NCBI GenBank assembly: GCA_900772415.1
Contig: CAAHEC010000058.1
Coordinates: 1 to 64,000 of the forward strand
From: Bacilli bacterium
Lineage (GTDB): Bacteria; Bacillota_I; Bacilli_A; RF39; UBA660
Reading direction: 5' to 3'
DNA: 64,000 bases
Below are positions 38,319 through 46,079 of the stretch, piece after piece. The translations under genes and the position numbers were made by a program. Position 1 is the first letter of the stretch. The number at the start of each line of letters is the position of its first letter. The notes under the pieces were generated by a model. It did not search any database and had not been told where the DNA came from. It saw only the letters and a program-made list of their open reading frames with translations.

Positions 38319-38336
38319 TTTTGAAAGGAGATTATT

Positions 38337-39887
38337 ATGGATAAGAAAAAATACTATATTACAACTGCAATAGCATATACATCAGGCAAACCTCATATTG
38401 GAAATACGTATGAAATTGTTTTAGCGGATGCTATTGCAAGGTACAAAAGACAAAAGGGTTTTGACGTATACTTTCAAACTGGAACTGATGAACATGGTGA
38501 AAAAATAGAATTAAAGGCTAAGGAAAGAGGTATTAGTCCAAAAGAGTTTGTAGATGAAGTATCTACTGAAATTAAAAGAATATGGGATGTTATGAATACA
38601 TCTTATGATAAATTTGTTAGGACAACTGATCCACATCACGAAAGAATCGTTCAAAAAATATTTGATAAGATGTACGATAAAGGTGATATTTATAAGGGAG
38701 AGTATTCTGGACTTTACTGTACACCTTGTGAATCTTTTTGGACAGAAAGTCAGTTAGTAGATGGTAAATGCCCTGACTGCGGAAGAGAAGTTGAAGAAAA
38801 AAAAGAAGAAGCATACTTTTTTAAATTATCTAAGTATCAAGATAGATTAGTAAAGTATATAGAAGAGCATCCAGAATTCATACAGCCTGAGTCAAGAAAA
38901 AACGAAATGCTTAATAATTTTATTAAACCAGGTCTTCAGGATTTATGTGTATCTAGAACTTCATTCGATTGGGGAATACCAGTTGACATAGATCCTAAAC
39001 ACGTTGTGTACGTTTGGCTTGATGCATTAACAAACTATATAACAAACATTGGATATGATCCAGATGGTTCATCTAGTGAGTTTAATAAGTGGTGGCCTGC
39101 TGATTTACACTTAATTGGTAAAGATATAATAAGATTTCACACGATATACTGGCCTTGCTTTTTATGGAGTTTAGATTTAGAGCTTCCAAAACAAGTATTT
39201 GGACATCCTTGGTTACTTACTAATAACGATAAGATAGGTAAATCAAGAGGAAATGCGATATATGCTGATAACTTAGTAGATTTATTCGGAGTAGATGCTG
39301 TTAGATATTACGTTTTACATGAAATTCCTTTTGCAAACGATGGTAACTTAACTTACGAACTATTAATAGAAAGAACCAATACTGATTTAGCAAATACACT
39401 AGGTAATTTAGTTAACAGAACAATATCAATGGCTAACAAATACTTTGATGGACAAGTTACTAATAAAAAAGTATGTGATGCGTTAGATAAAGAATTAATA
39501 GATATGATAAATGCCTTAGATGGTAAAGTAGAAAAGAGAATGGACAAGTTAGAAATTGGTTTCGCATTAGATGAAATATTTGAAGTTTTAAGAAGATTAA
39601 ATAAATACATTGATGAAACTATGCCTTGGTCTTTAGCTAAAAAAGAAGATAAAAAAGATAGATTAGAAACAGTTTTATACAATTTGCTTGAATCTATTAG
39701 AGTATGTGCAAACCATCTTACACCTTTCTTAACTAATACTTCAAAAGAAATATTAAAACAATTAAATACTGTTGATACATCATTAGAATTTAAAGAAAAT
39801 AGTTCTTATAATAATATGAAACCAGAAGTGTTATTTCAAAGAATAGATAAAGAAAAGAAACTAAAGGAAATAGAAGAAAAGAATTAA
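38337..39887 (+). CDS. metG: Methionyl-tRNA synthetase
   Basis: The 516-residue class I synthetase has the HIGH-like PHIGNTYE, a zinc knuckle (CTPC...CPDC, about 125-148), and KIGKSRGN as the KMSKS motif, plus the anticodon-binding helical domain. The C-terminal EMAP/OB tRNA-binding domain of larger MetG proteins is absent, as in many shorter forms. It is controlled by its T-box leader, with GAAAGGAG placed before ATG. Confidence 0.97.
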   Translation: MDKKKYYITTAIAYTSGKPHIGNTYEIVLADAIARYKRQKGFDVYFQTGTDEHGEKIELKAKERGISPKEFVDEVSTEIKRIWDVMNTSYDKFVRTTDPHHERIVQKIFDKMYDKGDIYKGEYSGLYCTPCESFWTESQLVDGKCPDCGREVEEKKEEAYFFKLSKYQDRLVKYIEEHPEFIQPESRKNEMLNNFIKPGLQDLCVSRTSFDWGIPVDIDPKHVVYVWLDALTNYITNIGYDPDGSSSEFNKWWPADLHLIGKDIIRFHTIYWPCFLWSLDLELPKQVFGHPWLLTNNDKIGKSRGNAIYADNLVDLFGVDAVRYYVLHEIPFANDGNLTYELLIERTNTDLANTLGNLVNRTISMANKYFDGQVTNKKVCDALDKELIDMINALDGKVEKRMDKLEIGFALDEIFEVLRRLNKYIDETMPWSLAKKEDKKDRLETVLYNLLESIRVCANHLTPFLTNTSKEILKQLNTVDTSLEFKENSSYNNMKPEVLFQRIDKEKKLKEIEEKN

Positions 39888-39929
39888 TAATATATATTAC
39901 TATTTAATTGCATAAAAAAATATGTTTCA

Positions 39930-39970
39930 AAAGTTAGCTAGTAGTAATTAATTTTACGCTAGCTTTTTTT
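39930..39970 (+). terminator. Rho-independent terminator after metG
   Basis: AAAGTTAGC (39930-39938) pairs with GCTAGCTTT (39958-39966), followed by T. Confidence 0.8.
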
Positions 39971-40047
39971 ATTTATTATAATATTTAAATATTTTTATTG
40001 AAAGAAAACATTAAAATTAATTTTAATAAATAATAATTGTATATTAA

Positions 40048-40076
40048 TTGTAATATAAAATAAATTAGTATATAAT
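40048..40076 (+). promoter_or_regulatory. Promoter of the retron
   Basis: TTGTAA (40048-40053), 17 bases, TATAAT (40071-40076). The predicted start is near 40083, right at the a1 repeat of the msr-msd RNA. Confidence 0.75.
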
Positions 40077-40082
40077 AATGGT

Positions 40083-40246
40083 ATGTGCAGGTAGCGTTTG
40101 ATTTTACTTGTAAAATCTTTTTAGCGAGTCGCTAAAGTAAGAAATTTTAAATATAGACATTAAACTTATAATGCAGGTGTACTATCATACGTTTCACGTA
40201 TTTAAATGTACACCTTGCTAATTAAAGTATGTGTTAGTACCTGCAT
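40083..40246 (+). ncRNA. Retron msr-msd RNA
   Basis: An 8-base inverted repeat frames the RNA: TGCAGGTA (a1, 40086-40093) and TACCTGCA (a2, 40238-40245). The expected branch G is 40094, in the AGC context seen in other retrons. Two msr hairpins follow: GATTTTAC/GTAAAATC (40100-40117) and TTTAGCG/CGCTAAA (40120-40136). The msd part forms a long hairpin from GCAGGTGTAC (40173-40182) to GTACACCTTGC (40208-40218), with an inner ATACG/CGTAT stem at 40187-40201. It precedes a retron reverse transcriptase. Boundaries are by eye and should be confirmed. Confidence 0.85.
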
Positions 40247-40261
40247 TAAGGAGATGATAAT

Positions 40262-41212
40262 ATGTGGAAGTATTTAACTGAATCTAAATATAATGAACTA
40301 TTATCATCTTTTAATTTGGTTAATACATCTGATATAAAAAAGATTAATAAAATACTTTATGGTATCAGTAATAACATAGATTTAAATTATGAAGAGATAA
40401 TAATTAAAAAGAAAAATAATGGCTTAAGATATTTAAATGAACCTAGTCATATTTTAAAAAGTATCCAAAAAAGAATTTTAAAAAACGTTTTGGAAGAAAA
40501 GATGATATCTAAGAGTGCTTATGCTTATAAAAAGGGATTATCTACCGTTTTAAATGCTAAAAATCACGTAGGGTGTAAAGTGATTTTAAAATTAGATATA
40601 GAAAATTTCTTTGATAATATTAATTTTTACAAGGTATATAATTCTTGCTTTAATGAGAGTTTATATCCAAAAAAACTAGGTATGCTTTTAACTAATTTAT
40701 GTGTTTATAATGATAGGCTTCCGCAAGGGTCACCAACTAGTGGTTACATATCTAATATAGTTCTTAGAAACTTTGATTGTAATATAGATGCATACTGTAA
40801 AGATAAAAACATTAATTATACTAGGTATTCTGATGATATGACTTTTTCTGGAGACTTTGATATAAGAAAGTTAATTAAATACGTAAATGAATTGTTATAT
40901 AAGGAAGGATTTAAACTTAATAAATCCAAAATAAAAGTAGTTTTAAATACCACAAGACAGCAGGTAACTGGGATAGTTGTTAATGAAAAAATAAATTTAA
41001 GCAAGAATTATAAAAGAAAAATCAGGCAGGAAGTATATTACGTATTAAAGTATGGGGTAAAAAGTCATATTAAAAAAAGAAATATTAATTTATCTTGTAA
41101 TAAATATTTAAGTGTGCTTCTTGGAAAAATAAATTATGTGTTAACCGTAAATCCAAACGATAAAGAATTTATTAATTATAAAAATGAAATTAAACGTATA
41201 AAGAATAAATAA
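40262..41212 (+). CDS. Retron reverse transcriptase
   Basis: The 316-residue group II-like RT of retron type shows region X NAxxH (Asn98, His102), LKLDIENFFDNI, PQGSPTSGYISNIVL, the catalytic YSDD (189-192) in TRYSDDMTFSG, and the region Y motif VTG (235-237). It primes from the 2'-OH of the branch G in its own msr RNA to make msDNA. AAGGAG at 40248-40253 lies directly after a2 and 9 bases from the ATG. No maturase or endonuclease domain is present, which excludes a group II intron. A terminator follows, so it is probably a single-gene unit with no co-transcribed effector. Confidence 0.95.
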   Translation: MWKYLTESKYNELLSSFNLVNTSDIKKINKILYGISNNIDLNYEEIIIKKKNNGLRYLNEPSHILKSIQKRILKNVLEEKMISKSAYAYKKGLSTVLNAKNHVGCKVILKLDIENFFDNINFYKVYNSCFNESLYPKKLGMLLTNLCVYNDRLPQGSPTSGYISNIVLRNFDCNIDAYCKDKNINYTRYSDDMTFSGDFDIRKLIKYVNELLYKEGFKLNKSKIKVVLNTTRQQVTGIVVNEKINLSKNYKRKIRQEVYYVLKYGVKSHIKKRNINLSCNKYLSVLLGKINYVLTVNPNDKEFINYKNEIKRIKNK

Positions 41213-41227
41213 TTTTATTCTTTTTTT
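41200..41227 (+). terminator. Rho-independent terminator after the retron
   Basis: AAAGAATAA (41200-41208) pairs with TTATTCTTT (41215-41223), followed by T. Confidence 0.85.
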
Positions 41228-41278
41228 GTTGCATATTTTTTTATTTTACATAAATAACTATAGAGGTGATTAGTTTTA

Positions 41279-42577
41279 ATGATATGGACTAATTCTAAAT
41301 ATGTGGGTGAGAAAGATGTATTTTTAGCAACCGAAAGAAATTATAAATACATAGATTTAAATTTACTTAAGAAAGTATCAGAAATAGTGTTTGTAAGTGA
41401 TGAAAATAAATACATATATGATAACTATTATGACAAGATAAAAGAACTTAAATTAATTGGGGTAACTGGTACTAATGGTAAGACTACAACTTGTTATTTA
41501 ATATATCAAATGCTTAATTTAATTGGAATTAAAACAGCTTACATAGGAACCATTGGCTTTTATATAGATGATATGGTATTTAAATTAGATAATACAACAC
41601 CAGAAATTAGTCTTTTATATAACATGCTTTGTTATGCTAAAAAAAGAAAATGTAAGGTAGTTGTTATGGAAGTTTCATCACATGCTTTAAAACAAGATAG
41701 AATATACGGGTTATTATTTGATTCAGTGTTAGTTACAAACATAACAAGGGATCATTTGGATTATCATAAAACTTTAAAAGACTATATAAAAAGTAAACAA
41801 AAATTAATTTATTTAACACGTGGCAAAAAGATTTGTATTTTAAATAAAAAAGATAAATACTATAAAAAATTTAGAACAAAAAGTAATAACAACATAATAA
41901 TAGGAAAAGACGTTAAGATAACACTTGTTTTGATGAATAGTTCAAATACTTATGTAGTAGTTAAAGATACAGTTAAAAGATGTTTTATACTTCCTTTCAT
42001 GGGTCTATTTAACGTATATAACTTCTTGTATGCATATTATGCGATAAAATATTTAGGATATAATTTGAACTCTTTAAAAGACAAATATTATCTTTTAAAA
42101 GAGCCACCTGGTAGGATGGAGAAAGTAAAATATAAATCGAATAATATTTTTATTGATTATGCCCATACTCCTGATGCGGTTTTAAACGTATTAAAAACCG
42201 TAAGTAAAGTAAAAAATAACGGAATCATAACTATAATAGGATGTGGAGGAGATAGGGACAAAGAAAAAAGACCAATGATGGCAAAAGTGGCCTGTAAATA
42301 CTCATCATTTGTAATATTTACAAATGATAATCCAAGATGGGAAGATGAAAAAGAAATTATGAAAGATATATTAAGAGGAGCGTCTAAAAATTATGAGGTT
42401 ATATATGATAGATATGATGCAATAAGAAAAGGCGTTAGAATGTTAAAGGATAACATGATATTAATGATTTTAGGAAAAGGACATGAAGATTATCAAATAA
42501 TAAAGGGAAAAAAGCTTTATTTTAGTGATAAAGATGCAGCTTATAAAGTGATAAAAGAACTAGAAGAAACAAATTAA
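41279..42577 (+). CDS. MurE-type ligase, paralogue 2 (DNPR motif, short N-terminus)
   Basis: The 432-residue Mur ligase has GVTGTNGKTTT (about 61-71), DYAHTPDAV with GCGGDRDKEKRP, and the DNPR motif at 350-353, which in known MurE enzymes contacts the carboxylate of meso-DAP. The N-terminal UDP-binding domain is shorter than usual and degenerate, unlike the 465-residue MurE at 8176. It may be the true DAP-adding enzyme, or a related ligase acting on another substrate. It follows the retron but sits beyond a terminator. Confidence 0.85.
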   Translation: MIWTNSKYVGEKDVFLATERNYKYIDLNLLKKVSEIVFVSDENKYIYDNYYDKIKELKLIGVTGTNGKTTTCYLIYQMLNLIGIKTAYIGTIGFYIDDMVFKLDNTTPEISLLYNMLCYAKKRKCKVVVMEVSSHALKQDRIYGLLFDSVLVTNITRDHLDYHKTLKDYIKSKQKLIYLTRGKKICILNKKDKYYKKFRTKSNNNIIIGKDVKITLVLMNSSNTYVVVKDTVKRCFILPFMGLFNVYNFLYAYYAIKYLGYNLNSLKDKYYLLKEPPGRMEKVKYKSNNIFIDYAHTPDAVLNVLKTVSKVKNNGIITIIGCGGDRDKEKRPMMAKVACKYSSFVIFTNDNPRWEDEKEIMKDILRGASKNYEVIYDRYDAIRKGVRMLKDNMILMILGKGHEDYQIIKGKKLYFSDKDAAYKVIKELEETN

Positions 42578-42579
42578 AT

Positions 42580-42588
42580 TTGCTATAA
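42580..42588 (+). promoter_or_regulatory. Extended -10 element near the broken thyA
   Basis: TGCTATAAT overlaps the end of the preceding intergenic sequence. It may drive the pseudogene mRNA. Confidence 0.35.
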
Positions 42589-42629
42589 TGAATATAGAAT
42601 AAATATGATGGAAAGTACATGGAGGTTTT

Positions 42630-43028
42630 ATGTCGAATTGAGATAAGGAATATTTAAATTTATGCAAAAAAATATTAAAGGAAGGAACAGAGGTACAAAA
42701 TAGAACGGGTATAAATTCTATAAAAGTGCCATCTTATCATTTTCACTTTGATTTAGAAAAAGAGTTTCCTATTCTTACTACCAAGCAGTTATTTTTAAGA
42801 CAAGCGGTTCTTGAAATGCTTTGGATATATCAAGCTAAAAGCAATGATGTAAGGTGGCTTAAAGATCGTGATGTTCATATATGGGATGAATGGGAAATAG
42901 GTGAAGATGGTATTTGGAAGGCAACTCAAAATGTTTTAGGTAAAGATGGAAAATTAAAGCAAAAAGAAGTTGAAAAACATTTGAAAAATAATCCACCATA
43001 TAAACATATCTTATATAAAAGAAAGTAA
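42630..43028 (+). pseudogene. thyA: Broken thymidylate synthase
   Basis: GGAGG and ATG 42630 open a frame whose fourth codon is UGA (42639-42641). After it the frame continues unbroken with clear ThyA: a Tyr/Asp-rich start, VQNRTGINSIKVPSYHFHF (RTG motif), KEFPILTTKQLF, and WLKDRDVHIWDEW. It then runs into about 40 residues and stops at 43028. The catalytic Cys and the C-terminal two thirds are absent: an internal or 3' deletion followed EVEKHLKNNPP. The UGA alone could be a base change, but the missing two thirds make it a pseudogene. Confidence 0.9.
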
Positions 43029-43051
43029 AATTAAACTCTTTTGATATATTA

Positions 43052-43076
43052 AAAAGGACCCTTTTTGGGTCTTTTA
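43052..43076. terminator. Bidirectional terminator
   Basis: GACCC (43057-43061) and GGGTC (43067-43071) with A and T flanks lie between the broken thyA and the convergent AAA+ gene. Confidence 0.7.
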
Positions 43077-44045
43077 ATAATCATTTAAGTCTACTTTTTC
43101 TTTTTCCAAAAAATCTTTAAATTGTATTTTAAAAGCTTCTATTTCTTTTTTTATAACGTCGGAATATACGCTTTGACAATTAGCAATTGCTTTATAAAAA
43201 TGTTTAAAAGTAACATATTCACTATTATCAAATTTCGCATAGCTAAACGCCTTAGATAAAAGTGAAAGTGCATTATCAGGATATCTTGAACCTAATTCAT
43301 AAATTCTTTTATATTCACTTGTCATATTAACTATGAATTTCATAATGTTTTCTATAACAAATTTAGAGTAAGCTAACTTTACGCCAGTTTTCTTTTCTAT
43401 TCTAGGGTATGACCCCATTAAGATTTTGACGGTAGTTTCTGCGTCTGGTTCAGCAACATCTATTTTTTCAAAACGTCTTAGAAAAGCTTTATCTCTTATT
43501 AAATACTGATTATATTCATCTAGGGTTGTTGCTCCAATTACCTTTATATCACCACGAGATAGAGCCGGTTTCATGGCATTAACGAAATCAATACCGCTAT
43601 TTCTAGATTCAATAACAAGTGTGTGTATTTCATCAATAAAAAGAATTGTATTTTTAGCCTTTTCTACCTCTTTTAATAAAACATTAATCCTAAGTTCTTC
43701 CGTACCATCTTCTGATATACATTTACCAAGTAATTGCGATGTATTGACCTTTATTATGTCATATCCTTTAATTGCATTAGGTACCGTATTATTCTGAATT
43801 TTATATGCGATTCCTTCTACAATAGCGGTTTTACCAATTCCTGCTTTACCTACTAAGATAGCGGATTTATCTGGTGTTAAAATAGTTAAAATGGTTTTTT
43901 CTATTTCATTATCTCTTGCAATAGCGGGATTAGTAACATATGTTTTAGTTGTTAAGTTTTCACCATATTTTTCTAATATACTCATTTTTTCAATGTCATA
44001 ATTATCATTAAGAGTTAAAGTTTCATAATCTTCCTTGTTATCCAT
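43074..44045 (-). CDS. ClpA/ClpB-like single AAA+ module protein
   Basis: The 323-residue protein has Walker A GKAGIGKT (66-73), Walker B ILFIDEIH (Asp138, Glu139), a sensor 1 VIGATTLDEY and an arginine-finger region FLRRFE. The fold resembles the first AAA+ module of ClpC/ClpB but has no second module or zinc/ClpN domain. It could be a dedicated unfoldase or remodeller. Its partner is unknown. It is transcribed against neighbours; GAAAGGAAATG is upstream. Confidence 0.75.
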   Translation of the reverse strand: MDNKEDYETLTLNDNYDIEKMSILEKYGENLTTKTYVTNPAIARDNEIEKTILTILTPDKSAILVGKAGIGKTAIVEGIAYKIQNNTVPNAIKGYDIIKVNTSQLLGKCISEDGTEELRINVLLKEVEKAKNTILFIDEIHTLVIESRNSGIDFVNAMKPALSRGDIKVIGATTLDEYNQYLIRDKAFLRRFEKIDVAEPDAETTVKILMGSYPRIEKKTGVKLAYSKFVIENIMKFIVNMTSEYKRIYELGSRYPDNALSLLSKAFSYAKFDNSEYVTFKHFYKAIANCQSVYSDVIKKEIEAFKIQFKDFLEKEKVDLNDY

Positions 44046-44170
44046 AGTACATTTCCTTTCTTCTTATATCTTATCCTTTAATATTATACCAAAAAATAAA
44101 ATATTTTCGAACTTTTATTTACTTAATTTACATTCTTTGTTATAGTATTATTTATTGGGAGGTTTTATTT

Positions 44171-44749
44171 ATGAAAAAGGATGAAAACAATAATTTTTAT
44201 ACATATGGTATGATTAAACCGGATGGATTAAGCCATGCAAAAGAAATAATTGATATGATTTTAGAAGCAGGCCTTGAAGTACAATATATAGAATATGATT
44301 TTTTAACTGATGAAATAATATATGAAAATTACTCACACTGTTATGGAAAGGATTTCTATCCTGGCATGAAAAAACATCTACAAAGTGATTTGGTAATTAA
44401 AATGCTTATTTATGATAAAACAGGAAATGCAGTATCTAATTATAGAAAAGTTTTGGGTGCAACAAGGCCTTGGGAAGCAGATGAAAATACAATAAGGGGA
44501 AGATTTGGAGATAAAAAAATAGGTTATAAAAACGTGGCCCATGGATCTGGTAATGAAAAAGAGGCTAATGAAGAAATAATTAGATTCTTTAAAAACAATA
44601 TATCATTAATGTTAAATGAACTTAAGATATATAACGAAAAAGAAACACTTAATAAAGTTATAAGTTATATAGATGATAGTTATGTTAAAGAAACAATTGA
44701 AGATAGATTAAATAGAGCTAAAAAAATATATTTAAATGGTACTAAGTAA
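44171..44749 (+). CDS. ndk: Nucleoside diphosphate kinase-like protein
   Basis: The 192-residue protein begins with YGMIKPDGLSHA and contains GATRPWEADENTIRGRFG and NVAHGSG (active His124), the NDK signature. NDK is usually about 150 residues; this one has a 40-residue C-terminal extension and the N-terminal helix is longer. It transfers gamma phosphates between nucleotides. Its ATG lies after AGGTTTTATTT, with rsmE overlapping its end by one base (TAATG). Confidence 0.8.
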   Translation: MKKDENNNFYTYGMIKPDGLSHAKEIIDMILEAGLEVQYIEYDFLTDEIIYENYSHCYGKDFYPGMKKHLQSDLVIKMLIYDKTGNAVSNYRKVLGATRPWEADENTIRGRFGDKKIGYKNVAHGSGNEKEANEEIIRFFKNNISLMLNELKIYNEKETLNKVISYIDDSYVKETIEDRLNRAKKIYLNGTK

Positions 44750-45453
44750 TGCAACAATATTTTGCTAAAAACAAAAACTTAGAATTGGAAGACAGTGATT
44801 ATCATCATATAAAAAACGTTATGAAAATGAAACGTGGAGATTTAATAAAAGTTGTTTTTGATGATACTATATATACATGCAAACTAAATAACATAAATGA
44901 TGTATCATTCGATATAGTAAATAATATTAAGCCTGATTATAGAGTATCAAGACAAATTGATGTTGCATTTTCTCTTATTAAAGAGCAAAAACTTAATTAT
45001 CTTTTACAAAAAACAACAGAACTCGGAGTAAATGAAATAATACCAATTGAAACAAAAAGAAGTGTTGTAAAAATAGAAGACAAAAAAAGAAGTTCAAAAA
45101 TAGAAAGATGGAAGAAAATTTTAAAGGAAGCATCTGAGCAATCCTTTAGAACTAAAATTCCTAAAATTCATGATATTTCTAATTTAAAAAACTTGGTTAA
45201 TATGGATTATGATTTAAAACTTTTGTGTTCATTAAATAAAAATACAAAAAATATAAAAAAAGTACTTCCAAAATTTGATAACTGTGTTAAAATATTACTA
45301 GTCGTTGGTCCTGAAGGCGGGTTTGATTTTAGTGAAGAAGAGTATTTACTATTAAACGGTTTTATTAGTGTATCTTTGGGGAATACGGTTTTAAGAGCGG
45401 AAACGGCACCTGTTGTGGCTCTTTCGATGATAAATTATGAATTTATGAGGTGA
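44749..45453 (+). CDS. rsmE: 16S rRNA m3U1498 methyltransferase
   Basis: The 234-residue protein has an N-terminal PUA-like domain, then RKSSKIERWKKILKEASEQS-like residues, VGPEGGFDFSEEE and LGNTVLRAETAPVVALS. These are hallmark SPOUT knot segments. It methylates U1498 in 16S rRNA. It starts on the last A of the ndk stop and is followed by a small membrane protein gene that overlaps its UGA stop region. Confidence 0.95.
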   Translation: MQQYFAKNKNLELEDSDYHHIKNVMKMKRGDLIKVVFDDTIYTCKLNNINDVSFDIVNNIKPDYRVSRQIDVAFSLIKEQKLNYLLQKTTELGVNEIIPIETKRSVVKIEDKKRSSKIERWKKILKEASEQSFRTKIPKIHDISNLKNLVNMDYDLKLLCSLNKNTKNIKKVLPKFDNCVKILLVVGPEGGFDFSEEEYLLLNGFISVSLGNTVLRAETAPVVALSMINYEFMR

Positions 45454-45458
45454 GTAGT

Positions 45459-46043
45459 ATGAAAAATTTATTTGCGTCAGCGTCTTATTCTTTTAATAAT
45501 TTTTATAACAATCTGACATTACCTGGGCAAATGATTTTTACTATCATAATGTTTTTAATTATGATTTTATGCATACTTCTTTTTATAACCTATATAGTAC
45601 AAAGTTTAAATGCTAAAAAAAGAATAACAAAACTAAAGGAAAAGCTAAAAAACAGTCATTTCAAAATAACGAAAGAAGAAAAACAGCCATCAAAAAAAGA
45701 GATATCTAAAAAAACCGACATAAAAGATATTGCGGATGCTATTAATGATGCATTAAAAGATGAACCTGTTACTTTGACTGATTTTGAAGAAGATCAAGAA
45801 AAAACAGCTATAATATCAATTGATGAATTAATGAAGAAGGCTAATGATTTAGAACTAATTGATGATGATGAGGACACAGGTGTTAATTATCTTGAAAAAT
45901 ATAATTTAGATTCTGCAGAAGTAGTTCAGCCAAAGGATGAAGATACATTAAATAAAGAAGTTAAAGCGTTTAAAGTATCTCAAGTTATTTCTCCTATATA
46001 CGGAGTTAAAAAAGAAATAATAAATAATGATAGAAAAGCTTAA
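45459..46043 (+). CDS. Hypothetical membrane protein
   Basis: The 194-residue protein has one N-terminal membrane helix (about 28-48) and an acidic cytosolic tail with DDEDTGVNYLEKY. No known family is recognised. ATG 45459 follows GAGGTGAGTAGT; the frame from GTG 45450 covers that site. It lies between rsmE and mtaB in one run of genes, the order seen in related Firmicutes. Confidence 0.6.
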   Translation: MKNLFASASYSFNNFYNNLTLPGQMIFTIIMFLIMILCILLFITYIVQSLNAKKRITKLKEKLKNSHFKITKEEKQPSKKEISKKTDIKDIADAINDALKDEPVTLTDFEEDQEKTAIISIDELMKKANDLELIDDDEDTGVNYLEKYNLDSAEVVQPKDEDTLNKEVKAFKVSQVISPIYGVKKEIINNDRKA

Positions 46044-46064
46044 ATTTAAGCTTTTTATTTTTGA
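46035..46064 (+). terminator. Weak Rho-independent terminator
   Basis: AAAGCTTAAATTTAAGCTTTTT is a near-palindrome, partly over the stop codon of the preceding gene. Confidence 0.6.
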
Positions 46065-46079
46065 AGGAAGTGAAGTTAT

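Noticed and set aside
40262..41212. Group II intron or diversity-generating RT
   Set aside because: No maturase or endonuclease domain, no intron RNA domain V seen, no template/variable repeat pair, and the retron motifs are present.
41279..42577. MurE paralogue as the retron effector
   Set aside because: A terminator separates it from the RT and it has full Mur ligase motifs. No known retron type uses a Mur ligase.
42639..42641. UGA in thyA read as Trp (alternative code)
   Set aside because: UGA serves as stop in several intact genes (for example at 10017-10019 and 22039-22041), and Trp uses UGG throughout, so it is a mutation.
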